DNA of 64,000 nucleotides from Ciceribacter sp. L1K22 (GTDB taxonomy: Bacteria > Pseudomonadota > Alphaproteobacteria > Rhizobiales > Rhizobiaceae), in NCBI RefSeq assembly GCF_017599385.1, contig NZ_JAGFPK010000001.1, forward strand, positions 1,789,399 to 1,853,398, read 5' to 3'. Under the pieces are notes generated by a model that was not told where the DNA came from, did no database searches, and saw only the letters and a list, made by a program, of their open reading frames with translations. This document shows positions 16,783 through 24,525 of this stretch, in pieces. Positions within the stretch are counted from its first letter, which is position 1, and every line of letters begins with the position of its first letter. The translations under genes and the position numbers were made by a program.

Positions 16783-17982
16783 CTATTCGGCCGCGGCCAT
16801 TTCCGTCGGCGGGCGCAGCACCACGAGCGACACCAGCAGCACGACGAGACTGCAAGCGGCAATAACTTCGATCATCGGCTGCGCCGTTCCGTCGACGAAA
16901 ATCCCGCCGACGCCGATGACGATCGCTGCGGTGACGAATTGCATCGTGCCCATCAGCGCCGAGGCCGTGCCGGCAATGCGGCCATGCGCCTCCATCGCTA
17001 GCACGGCGGCATTGGGTATCACGAGACCCAGGAAGCCGTAGCCGACAAACAGCAGCGCACCCATCACCTCCAGCCGGTCTATGCCGGAAAGCGATATGGC
17101 GAGCAGCAGCGACATACTGGTTGCAAAGCCGCCGATCGCGCTGCGGATGACCCGTCGCAATCCGAATCGCCGAGCCAGCCGTCCGTTCATCTGGGACATA
17201 CCGATGAAGGAGACGGCGTTGATGGAAAAAACGACGCTGTAGAAGGACGGCGAAAGACCGTAGTGATCGATCAGCACGAACGATGAGTTGGCGACGTAGA
17301 TCATGTAGCTCGACATCCCGAACGACGCGATCAGCACCAGGCCGAGATAATACGGATCCGAGAGAAGCGAGGCATAGGCGCGGAGGGCCGCTCCGAGGCT
17401 GCTTTCGCTTCGTTTTTCCTCCGGCCTCGTTTCCGAAAGACAAAAGACGGCAAGCATCAGGCCAATGACGGCGGCGCCCACCATGACCCAGAAGATAAGA
17501 CGCCAGTCACCGAAGACGGTGACGAGGCTGCCGGCGAGCGGCGCAAGAATCGGCGACACAGAAAAGACCAGCATAAGCCTCGACATCAGGTGCGCGGCCT
17601 CCACGCCGGTGTGCAGGTCGCGGATGATGGCGCGGGAAATGACTACGCCAGCGCACGCGCCCATTCCCTGCAGAAACCGGAAGACCACCAGCGTCTCGAT
17701 ATCGGGGGCGAACGCGCAGCCGATCGCACCGGCGGCATAGAGAGTCAGCCCGATATAAAGGGGGCGTTTACGGCCGAACATGTCCGAAAGGGGTCCATAA
17801 AAGACCTGGCAGAGCGCCATGGCAGCGAAGAAGGAGATAAGACTTGCCTGGACGCCGTGATCGTCAGCGTTGAGTTGGGCTCCGATCGTCGGCAGTGCTG
17901 GCAGATACATGTCGATCGCGAAGAGACCGACGGCGGAAAGCAGGCCGAGGATTGCGGCCAGCGGGAGAAAACGTGACGGCAT
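16783..17982 (-). CDS. MFS multidrug exporter, Bcr/CflA family
   Basis: 399 aa inner-membrane drug:H+ antiporter with about 12 hydrophobic helices. N-terminus LGLLSAVGLFAIDMYLPALP is the diagnostic first helix of the Bcr/CflA group, with the charged Asp of motif D1. Motif A between helices 2 and 3 reads GPLSDMFGRKRPLYIG. The motif C-like stretch SPILAPLAGSLVTVFGDWR lies in helix 5. It is transcribed divergently from a TetR regulator, so it is probably repressed by it and induced by a toxic substrate; the substrate is unknown. Confidence 0.92.
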   Translation of the reverse strand: MPSRFLPLAAILGLLSAVGLFAIDMYLPALPTIGAQLNADDHGVQASLISFFAAMALCQVFYGPLSDMFGRKRPLYIGLTLYAAGAIGCAFAPDIETLVVFRFLQGMGACAGVVISRAIIRDLHTGVEAAHLMSRLMLVFSVSPILAPLAGSLVTVFGDWRLIFWVMVGAAVIGLMLAVFCLSETRPEEKRSESSLGAALRAYASLLSDPYYLGLVLIASFGMSSYMIYVANSSFVLIDHYGLSPSFYSVVFSINAVSFIGMSQMNGRLARRFGLRRVIRSAIGGFATSMSLLLAISLSGIDRLEVMGALLFVGYGFLGLVIPNAAVLAMEAHGRIAGTASALMGTMQFVTAAIVIGVGGIFVDGTAQPMIEVIAACSLVVLLVSLVVLRPPTEMAAAE

Positions 17983-18091
17983 GAAAGCACCTTTCTTGTC
18001 GCCGGGTGGGAGGAGCCCGTGACGCGGAGGTTGACTGAAAGGAAATGCGATAAGAGACGATGATACGCCTGATTGCGTGTGCGTCCATATA

Positions 18092-18111
18092 ATTGGACAG
18101 TATTGTCAAAT
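18092..18111. promoter_or_regulatory. Candidate TetR operator
   Basis: Imperfect 20-bp inverted repeat attgGACAnnnnTGTCaaat, with seven of ten half-site positions paired, centred between the divergent MFS and TetR genes. It overlaps the predicted TetR-gene promoter. Size and position fit a dimeric TetR site; binding is inferred. Confidence 0.5.
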
Positions 18112-18131
18112 TCGTCAAGTACCCCTATGTA
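18103..18131 (+). promoter_or_regulatory. Predicted promoter of the TetR gene
   Basis: TTGTCA (18103-18108), 17 nt, TATGTA (18126-18131). The expected transcript start, 6-7 nt after the -10, falls on or next to the ATG at 18138. No Shine-Dalgarno sequence precedes that ATG, so the mRNA may be leaderless. Confidence 0.5.
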
Positions 18132-18137
18132 GACTGA

Positions 18138-18794
18138 ATGAAACATTCTCCTGTCGAAAAAAGTCAGCAGATGGCGCGAATGCCCGGCGCAGCCGGCAAG
18201 CGCGAGCGCATAATGGATGCCGCCGCCGAGGTTTTCGCCGATGAGGGCTATGCGGCGGCCAGCATCGATGCGATCGCGACACGCGCAGGCGTGTCGCGGC
18301 AGACGGTCTACAATCAGATCGGCGACAAGGAGAAAGTATTCAAAGCGGTGGTCGCCGAGATCACGCAGAAGTCCAGTGCCGGCTTCTTTGCCGTACTGGA
18401 TACCTTTCCGGATCGTCCGACGGATCTTGAGCGAGAGCTGACCGACTTTACCGTGCGAATGCTGAACAGGGCCGTTTGCGATCCGAACGGGCGCTGGCTG
18501 ATACGGCTCGTGGAACGGGAGGGGGCGCGTTACCCGGAGCTGTTTTCGACCTGGCGCGAATACGGCCCCGGCCGCAAGTATCCGGCGGTGGCCGCGAGGC
18601 TCGCCCAACTGGCGCTCGCCGGTTATCTCGATCTTCCCGATCCCGGTCTGGCGGCCCGCCAGTACATGGCGCTCGTCGTCGCCGATATCCGCAGCGATCT
18701 TCAGTTTGGGATCGTCACGCCCCAACGCGACATAGAGGCGATGGCCGCGAATGCGGTGAAAACCTTTCTCAAGGCCTTCGGCAAGCGCGACTGA
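18138..18794 (+). CDS. TetR/AcrR family transcriptional regulator
   Basis: 218 aa. N-terminal TetR helix-turn-helix at about residues 22-68 (RERIMDAAAEVFADEGYAAASI, then IATRAGVSRQTVYNQIGDKE), then a variable helical ligand-binding domain. It is divergent from the Bcr/CflA exporter 155 bp away, the usual layout of a local repressor. The first ATG has no ribosome site and may be read from a leaderless mRNA; an internal ATG at 18171 is an alternative start that keeps the HTH. The inducer is unknown. Confidence 0.92.
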   Translation: MKHSPVEKSQQMARMPGAAGKRERIMDAAAEVFADEGYAAASIDAIATRAGVSRQTVYNQIGDKEKVFKAVVAEITQKSSAGFFAVLDTFPDRPTDLERELTDFTVRMLNRAVCDPNGRWLIRLVEREGARYPELFSTWREYGPGRKYPAVAARLAQLALAGYLDLPDPGLAARQYMALVVADIRSDLQFGIVTPQRDIEAMAANAVKTFLKAFGKRD

Positions 18795-18797
18795 CCA

Positions 18798-19310
18798 TCA
18801 GTTCGTGGCTCGCTCAACCCGTATCTCGCCGAATTCGTCGATCAGCACCGTCCAGCTCTCCGGCTCGGTGGCAGCCGGATCGGTCTTGAGATAGACCGTG
18901 GCGAAAAAGCCCGGTTGAAGCGTCATCCCTGTCGAGTCCTCCGGCCTGATGTCCGTGACGTAGGGCTTGATGGCGCTGAATTCCTCCAGTTCCACGCTCT
19001 GCAGAAGATGAGGGCCGGCATCGGTGGAGGCGATCTGCTGGAGATAGATCTTTGCCGTCCGGTCTGACTGACGCACGGACACCAGTTTGTAATAACCCCG
19101 TAGCCGATCTGTTTCCTGCCCTTCTGTCGTTGACGGCAAAGAGAGGGCGGGATTATCCGCGAGCGTTTCCGCATCCTCTTCCCAGAAACCGCCACTGATC
19201 AGGAAAGTGACGGTCACCGGCAGGCGATCTATGTCATTTGCTAAGGCAGGGGTGGCGAACGCCAGCAGGAGGCCGAGCAACGTAACGGCGATCGTCGTCA
19301 ACTGCGGCAT
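18798..19310 (-). CDS. Exported protein of unknown function
   Basis: 170 aa with a clear signal peptide (TTIAVTLLGLLLAFATPALA, cleavage after ALA). The mature part is a soluble beta-rich sequence without cysteines (LPVTVTFLISGGFWEED, YYKLVSVRQSDRTAKIYLQQI, GFFATVYLKTDP, SWTVLIDEFGEIRV). I do not recognise a family. It starts 12 bp after the nadK stop, so it probably shares the nadK transcript. It converges on the TetR gene with a 3 bp gap. Confidence 0.75.
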   Translation of the reverse strand: MPQLTTIAVTLLGLLLAFATPALANDIDRLPVTVTFLISGGFWEEDAETLADNPALSLPSTTEGQETDRLRGYYKLVSVRQSDRTAKIYLQQIASTDAGPHLLQSVELEEFSAIKPYVTDIRPEDSTGMTLQPGFFATVYLKTDPAATEPESWTVLIDEFGEIRVERATN

Positions 19311-19322
19311 CGGTTTCCTTCC

Positions 19323-20096
19323 TCAGTTGGCGAACTGTTCCGCCAGGATACGGTCCGACCACGAGCGATCCGGGTCGGACAGAACCCGCGCGGTGGTGTC
19401 GGTGGACTGCTCGATTCGCACATGCATAACCGACTTGACTTCCGTATGGTCGGCAACCGCATTGACCGGCCGCTTCTCCGCCTCCAGCACCTCGATATCG
19501 ACGGTCACCTTATCCGGAAGCAGAGCGCCGCGCCAGCGGCGGGGACGGAAGGCGCTTACGGGCGTAAGCGCCAGAAGCGGCGCCTCCAGCGGCAGGATCG
19601 GGCCGTGAGCCGACAGATTGTAGGCCGTTGAACCGACGGGCGTCGCAACCATCAGTCCGTCGCAGATCAGTTCGTCGAGCCGCACCTGTCCGTCGACCAG
19701 CACGCGCAGCTTCGCCGCCTGATAGGATTGGCGGAGCAGCGAGACCTCGTTGATGGCGAGCGCAACCGATACCGCGCCATCATCGCTGGTCGCCGTCATC
19801 TTCAGCGGATGAAAATCGTATTCGACAGCCGCCGATATCCGTTCTGTCAGGTTCTCAAGGCTGAAGTCGTTCATGAGAAAGCCGACCGAGCCGCGATTCA
19901 TGCCGTAGATCAGCTTGCCGCTATTCATGGTGTCGTGCAGCGTCTGTAACATGAACCCGTCGCCGCCGAGCGCCACGATTACGTCGGCATCCTTCGGTTC
20001 GGCGTCGCCATAGCGGCGAATCAGTTCGTCGCGGGAGGCCTGTGCCTCGGCTGTGGGCGAGGCGATGAAGGAGAGCGACTGGAACGAGCGAGACAT
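19323..20096 (-). CDS. nadK: NAD kinase
   Basis: Phosphorylates NAD+ to NADP+. 257 aa, the short alphaproteobacterial form. GGDGFML at 44-50 is the catalytic/ATP motif; YGMNRGSVGFLMNDFS and the Gly-rich stretch CDGLMVATPVGSTAYNLSAHGPI are the conserved NAD-binding blocks. The ATG at 20096 (MSRSFQSLSFIASPTAEAQ) was chosen as the typical N-terminus; the open frame runs 37 codons further upstream in non-conserved sequence. Confidence 0.95.
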   Translation of the reverse strand: MSRSFQSLSFIASPTAEAQASRDELIRRYGDAEPKDADVIVALGGDGFMLQTLHDTMNSGKLIYGMNRGSVGFLMNDFSLENLTERISAAVEYDFHPLKMTATSDDGAVSVALAINEVSLLRQSYQAAKLRVLVDGQVRLDELICDGLMVATPVGSTAYNLSAHGPILPLEAPLLALTPVSAFRPRRWRGALLPDKVTVDIEVLEAEKRPVNAVADHTEVKSVMHVRIEQSTDTTARVLSDPDRSWSDRILAEQFAN

Positions 20097-20227
20097 GAAC
20101 GGCCCTCGAGAATGCGCTCCAGTTGGTACATGATAAGCGCGTTGACCGGCAAGGCGTTCCGGCCGCAAATCGGTTCGCATGGTTACGACGGCTCGTGTCA
20201 CAACCATCGCCGTCCGCCCAATTTTCT

Positions 20228-20255
20228 CTTTACAGCCCCTCAGAATATGCTATCC
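20228..20255 (+). promoter_or_regulatory. Predicted promoter of tRNA-Thr
   Basis: CTTTAC (20228-20233), 16 nt, CTATCC (20250-20255). This resembles the rhizobial consensus CTTGAC-N17-CTATAT, and the expected start lies about 7 nt before the mature tRNA end at 20269. Inferred. Confidence 0.45.
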
Positions 20256-20268
20256 GACCGCTCGGAGT

Positions 20269-20344
<76 letters not shown>

Positions 20345-20412
20345 TTTTTCCTTCTATCGTTGAACGTTGATCGTCGTCGCCATCTGGCGCCGCGGTGCGC
20401 TCGTCGTGCATC

Positions 20413-20443
20413 AGCGGAGCCCGGCGCGCTTCCGGGCTCCGCT
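20413..20443. terminator. Perfect 12-bp hairpin between tRNA-Thr and the PepSY gene
   Basis: AGCGGAGCCCGG (20413-20424) and CCGGGCTCCGCT (20432-20443) with a 7-nt loop. It lies between the tRNA and the convergent PepSY gene. There is no T-run on either strand, so it is a transcript-end or stabilising stem rather than a textbook terminator. Confidence 0.5.
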
Positions 20444-20449
20444 GTCATC

Positions 20450-21856
20450 CTAGCTCAGCGCCTTCCGCAGCGCCGGCACGTTGGCGATCACGATGAGGTC
20501 GAGCAGCAGGACTGCGACCAGCACCGCGCCGGAGAGCGGGAAGAGCAGTGAAACTGCAAGCATCACCAGCGCTCCGGTCTTCCAGAACGGACCGGGCTCG
20601 GTCACCGTCGGCGCGAACAGCCGCGCCGCATTCTTCGGGCGACGCTTCCACCACATGACGATGCCACTCACCGACATGAAGATCACCGACAGGCAGAAGA
20701 CCGTCACCAGGGCAACGTTCCACGCGCCCATGTCGCCTTCGTGGAAGGCGATGCCTGCCGCCATGGCCTTGCCCGCGGCGCCGTAATCGGCAAAGCCGAC
20801 ATCGGCCAGCACGTTTCCGGTGTATTGATCGACGTGAACGGTACGATCATCGAGCGGATTGCTGCTGTCATTGCTCATCGTGTCGCGGGCAATCGTCCAG
20901 ACGCCGCCCTCATCACTGGGGAAGGAGAGCTGGAAACGCTGTTCGAAGCCAAGCGATCGCGCAAGTGCGACAATGCTGTCGACATCCACTGCCATGCCTG
21001 CGGGCACGCCGTCCTGACCGGCCGTCGAGCCCGAAGCCGGCATCGGCGTCTGCTCCAGCGTCCACGGCACTTCCTTGACGCCGCCGTGATTCATGTGAGC
21101 GTGCGTCTTGTCGGAGAGGGGAACATTGTCCCACTTTTCGGCCGGGAATGTGCTCCAGGCCTGCGTCATCTTCTCGCCCCAGACGCTAGCCCAAGTGAGG
21201 CCGGAGAGCAGGAATACGAGGAGAATCGCAGAGATGTAGAACCCGATGCTGAGGTGAAGCGATTTCCACAGCCGGCGGCCGCCGAGCGACAGCTGCGGGA
21301 TGAGGACGCTGCGGAACCCGGCGCCATCGCGCGGCCACCAGAGATATAGACCGGTGACAATCAGCACGATGCCGAAGCCGGCTGCGATCTCGATCAGCCA
21401 GTCGCCGACCGTCCCGATCAGCAAGGTTCCGTGGATCAGGTTGGCAAGATCGTAGAGCGCGTCGCGTCGGTCCCATTGACCAAGCACGTCGCCCGTATAA
21501 GGATCGACAGCCACCATGGTGGATACGCCGTCCGCATCAAGGCGGAAGAGAGCAGACTGCTCCGCTGTGCGGGGCGCGATGTACTGGCTCACGCTGCCGC
21601 CCTCGACCGCACTGAGCGCCGACTGCATTTGCGCCGATACGGCGACGGTCTCGGCTGCGGGGGTGACAGGATAGAGCTTCTCGCCGTCGCGACCGAACAG
21701 GACCGACGACCACAACATCAGAAGACCGGTGACGGCCAGCATCACCAGGAATGGCGCCACGTACAGGCCCGCATAAAAATGCCAGCGCCACGCGGTCGTG
21801 TAGAAACGTCTGGAAAAGGACGCCGTCGTCGCCGGCGTTTCGATTGAAACACTCAT
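20450..21856 (-). CDS. PepSY-associated transmembrane protein (PiuB-like)
   Basis: 468 aa inner-membrane protein with four or more helices: WRWHFYAGLYVAPFLVMLAVTGLLML near residue 25, IEIAAGFGIVLIVTGLYLWW near 160, SLHLSIGFYISAILLVFLLSG near 200, and C-terminal helices near 385 and 435. PepSY periplasmic parts carry VAVDPYTGDVLG and VHVDQYTGNVLADV. Conserved His residues in helices (WRWHFY, LHLSIG, FHEGDMG) are typical. Such proteins are linked to iron uptake or reduction, but the reaction is not established. It follows the Crp/Fnr gene by 16 bp. Confidence 0.88.
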   Translation of the reverse strand: MSVSIETPATTASFSRRFYTTAWRWHFYAGLYVAPFLVMLAVTGLLMLWSSVLFGRDGEKLYPVTPAAETVAVSAQMQSALSAVEGGSVSQYIAPRTAEQSALFRLDADGVSTMVAVDPYTGDVLGQWDRRDALYDLANLIHGTLLIGTVGDWLIEIAAGFGIVLIVTGLYLWWPRDGAGFRSVLIPQLSLGGRRLWKSLHLSIGFYISAILLVFLLSGLTWASVWGEKMTQAWSTFPAEKWDNVPLSDKTHAHMNHGGVKEVPWTLEQTPMPASGSTAGQDGVPAGMAVDVDSIVALARSLGFEQRFQLSFPSDEGGVWTIARDTMSNDSSNPLDDRTVHVDQYTGNVLADVGFADYGAAGKAMAAGIAFHEGDMGAWNVALVTVFCLSVIFMSVSGIVMWWKRRPKNAARLFAPTVTEPGPFWKTGALVMLAVSLLFPLSGAVLVAVLLLDLIVIANVPALRKALS

Positions 21857-21872
21857 GATAATCCCCCGGTGT

Positions 21873-22562
21873 TCAATGGTTGTCGTGAATAGACTGGCCG
21901 TTCGCGATAGCCGCGAGACGGTCCGGGTCCTTGATGGTGATGAGTTCCGGCGTCCTGAAATCGATGACGCGGGAACGCTTCAGGCCGTTCAGCTGCCGGC
22001 TGACCGTTTCGAGCGTCAGGCCCAGCCAGTCGGCGAGATCGGCGCGGGTCAGATGGAGCGTGAAGGTGACGGCACGCCTGCCGCTTCCTTTCGGGCGACG
22101 GGCGAATTGTTGCGAAAGGTCCACCAGCGCGGAGGCGACCTTTTCGGGCGCGGTCTTGCGCCCCAGCAGCGTGGCGTGGCTCAGCGATCGAACAAGCAAC
22201 AGCTGCAACTGACGATGGGCGTCAATGGCCGCACCGCTCTCATCCGTGCCGAGTTCCTCGATATGCGTGAATGCGAGGGTCTCCGCGCCGCACTGGAAAT
22301 GGTCCGTAACGCCTGCTCCCAGCAGGCGGCCGGGGCCGAGTATGTCGAGGATCTGTTTTCGACCGTCGGCCAGCAGTTGATAGAGCGCGACGCATCCGTC
22401 GAGAATGCGGTAGGTCGCCTTTCGGTTAAGACCCTGCAGAAGGATCGTCGTCCGTGGCGATACCAGCCGCGAGCGGATCGAGCCTTGGCGCTCCGCAAAC
22501 GGCATGACGTAGTCGATGGGAAGAATGGGTGAGGGATCGCCCAGGTGGGTCCTGTTGTACAT
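21873..22562 (-). CDS. Crp/Fnr family transcriptional regulator
   Basis: 229 aa. An N-terminal cyclic-nucleotide-like beta-barrel (TILLQGLNRKATYRILDGCVALYQLLADGRKQI) is joined by a dimer helix to a C-terminal winged HTH: LTRADLADWLGLTLETVSRQLNGLK, with the ETVSR recognition motif of the FNR/FixK group. The N-terminal Cys cluster of true Fnr is absent, so it is not an Fe-S oxygen sensor of that type. The start at 22562 gives MYNRTHLGDPSP; a longer frame is open. It is placed between the DUF2946-like and PepSY genes and probably regulates its own group. Confidence 0.88.
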   Translation of the reverse strand: MYNRTHLGDPSPILPIDYVMPFAERQGSIRSRLVSPRTTILLQGLNRKATYRILDGCVALYQLLADGRKQILDILGPGRLLGAGVTDHFQCGAETLAFTHIEELGTDESGAAIDAHRQLQLLLVRSLSHATLLGRKTAPEKVASALVDLSQQFARRPKGSGRRAVTFTLHLTRADLADWLGLTLETVSRQLNGLKRSRVIDFRTPELITIKDPDRLAAIANGQSIHDNH

Positions 22563-22662
22563 GGCACGGCATCCGGCATGGTGCCGGGGCAAGCCTGATC
22601 AGGCTGTCGACCATCCGGCACGGACTGAAGAGACTGCTACGGAAGCAGCAGCGGCTCAGACG

Positions 22663-23046
22663 TCAGGCGCGGATGGGAGGCGCGCGGGGAGCGGCGTTGG
22701 GGGGGAAAAGCTGGCGATAGAAAGCTTCCGCGCGGAATGGCGCGAAGACTTCGGCCAGATAAGCAACTGGTCTTCCGATTTCATCCTGCGGAGCCGGAAT
22801 GAGGGTAGAGGCACTGATCAGGCAGGCGTCGCAGCCTGTACCGACGTCATGGCCGTGGGGTGTGCCCTCATCATCCAGGCAAAGATCGGGAACAGTTCCG
22901 TCCGGAAGGACGTATTGCGCAAGTTCTGCCGTTGATATCGACTGAGAAGCGATAACAGGCGTCTTGTGTGCCAGTCCGACAAAAAGCAGCGCGATGGCGC
23001 ATAGAATGCGCACCGAAATCCCCGCTCTCTTCCTGTCCAGTTTCAT
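22663..23046 (-). CDS. DUF2946-like exported protein with His/Cys motif
   Basis: 127 aa. One N-terminal hydrophobic segment (VRILCAIALLFVGLAH, after MKLDRKRAGI). The central part DDEGTPHGHDVGTGCDACLI carries an HGH and a CxxC pair that could bind metal. The C-terminus is FYRQLFPPNAAPRAPP. This layout matches DUF2946 proteins often found near copper or iron functions; the role is not known. The start at 23046 has GAGGG upstream. It follows a small gene and precedes the Crp/Fnr gene by 100 bp. Confidence 0.7.
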   Translation of the reverse strand: MKLDRKRAGISVRILCAIALLFVGLAHKTPVIASQSISTAELAQYVLPDGTVPDLCLDDEGTPHGHDVGTGCDACLISASTLIPAPQDEIGRPVAYLAEVFAPFRAEAFYRQLFPPNAAPRAPPIRA

Positions 23047-23127
23047 TTTTGTCCCTCGCCCGACTCTCCTAGCGGAATTCTCGAGCGTGGACAATCCGGC
23101 TGACATGCCGCGTCAAGGTGTCGCCGG

Positions 23128-23322
23128 TCAGGCAAATCCGACGGCGTCGGGCGTGATGCGGCGTTGCTGGCCGTAGTCACGCTGGAACTCGCGCCGGCCG
23201 CGATCCGGGCCGCTATCTGGGCGAAGCTCGATCATCGGCATGGGAATGGCACCATCGGCATAGGTCCCGGTATCGTCACCATCCAAGCGGGATGCCGTAA
23301 AGGTAGCGATGAGAGCGAGCAT
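23128..23322 (-). CDS. Small protein of unknown function (64 aa)
   Basis: 64 aa with a very good ribosome site (GGAGGA, 7 nt before ATG 23322), which is the main reason to accept it. The first dozen residues are mildly hydrophobic (MLALIATFTASRL); the rest is charged and Pro/Arg-rich, with no motif recognised. It is the first gene of the minus-strand group leading to the PepSY gene, with an 81 bp gap to the DUF2946-like gene. It could instead be a leader peptide. Confidence 0.5.
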   Translation of the reverse strand: MLALIATFTASRLDGDDTGTYADGAIPMPMIELRPDSGPDRGRREFQRDYGQQRRITPDAVGFA

Positions 23323-23543
23323 GGCAATTTCCTCCGGTTATGCGACCCGGAAACGGGTTGAGCGTGACTTCGGTTCCAAGCTTATTCCAATCTGCGTTGA
23401 GAGAGTGTTAACCATGATTGCGGAGCGCGTATGGCATCGCTGATTTTTTTGCTCACGCATCCCTTCATGCCGGCTCGCTGGCCGGATGACTGCTTAGAAA
23501 AATCTGGCTATCGTCTCACCCGTTTCCGACCACAGAGGGCACC

Positions 23544-24512
23544 ATGACGCAGCGTTTGAAGATTTTCGCCATCCTGGCGGCTTTCCTGTTCTGCGGCGCC
23601 GCCCGCGCCGAAACGGTAACCTTCGCCTGTGAAGACGGATCGGAACTCATCGTGGCCTTCTCCGAGGAGAAGGCGAGCCTGACACTCGCGAGCGGCGAAC
23701 AGGTTGAACTGCCGCAGCAGGTCTCGGGGTCCGGCTTCTGGTACTCGAACGGCCGATATGAGCTGCGCGGCAAGGGCGACGAGGCGCAGTTCGCGATCGG
23801 TCGCATGGCGCCGATCACCTGTACCGTTAAGGCGTCGCCCGGAGGACCGCTGGACCAGCCGAAAATGCAGGTGATACAGCTGCCGGCCGGTGAGACGGGT
23901 TACGACATGGCGGGTGAACTGCGCTGCTACGGCTATGAGGGGTTCTCGCTGAAGGAGCTGGATTTGGGAGAGAAGGGCGCAGCCGGCCTCTATATAGCGC
24001 CCGCCAATGCCGCCTGTGCACTCGACGGCAAGGACAGGCGGATCCAGGACGAGATGGCCGGCTATGTCCTTGGCGCCAGGGGACCGTTCGCCTTTTTCTC
24101 TGCCGCTGACGGCTGGAATGGTGGCCTGCCATTCGTGGTCTACGATACTGTATCCGCTTCGCGTCTGATGGACGACAGCTTTTCGGCTGTCGGATTGGAA
24201 TCGGCTTCGGTCGCCGACGGAGTGCTGACCCTCCGTTACGATAGGACCTATTCGGCCGACTGCTCGCTGCTTGCAGAACCGGACGCATGCGGTGCAGCGA
24301 TCCGGTCGGCGCTGAAGCTCCCGGCCGATGCCGTGCTTCCCGATTGCCGCCCCGGTTATCAGCCGGCGATCGACATGGATCCAGCCCAGAAGACCGCGAT
24401 CGAGGCGTGGCCCAGCGTCATCGATTATCCCGTTGAAACGGTCGTGTCGGCGGGTGCCGAACCGAATATCACGCCTCTCGCCGGCCCAATGGCGTGCCGC
24501 CCGTCAGCCTGA
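23544..24512 (+). CDS. Exported protein with N-terminal MliC-type lysozyme-inhibitor domain
   Basis: 322 aa. Signal peptide (LKIFAILAAFLFCGAARA). Residues about 23-95 fit the MliC fold: VTFACEDGSELIVAFS, a short strand block, SGSGFWYSNGRYELRGKGDEAQF and the closing Cys in ITCTVK. The remaining 220 residues hold five more cysteines in likely pairs (LRCYGYEG, AACALD, SADCSL, DACGAA, LPDCRPG) and are not recognised. MliC proteins protect the wall from C-type lysozyme; here the domain is fused to an extra domain. It is divergent from the small-protein group. Confidence 0.72.
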   Translation: MTQRLKIFAILAAFLFCGAARAETVTFACEDGSELIVAFSEEKASLTLASGEQVELPQQVSGSGFWYSNGRYELRGKGDEAQFAIGRMAPITCTVKASPGGPLDQPKMQVIQLPAGETGYDMAGELRCYGYEGFSLKELDLGEKGAAGLYIAPANAACALDGKDRRIQDEMAGYVLGARGPFAFFSAADGWNGGLPFVVYDTVSASRLMDDSFSAVGLESASVADGVLTLRYDRTYSADCSLLAEPDACGAAIRSALKLPADAVLPDCRPGYQPAIDMDPAQKTAIEAWPSVIDYPVETVVSAGAEPNITPLAGPMACRPSA

Positions 24513-24525
24513 ACTTAGGCCGGCC

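Noticed and set aside
23380-23520. Possible iron-regulator (Irr/RirA) site upstream of the small-protein group
   Set aside because: TTCCAA appears twice as a direct repeat near 23377-23394, but it does not match a palindromic ICE box well enough to call.
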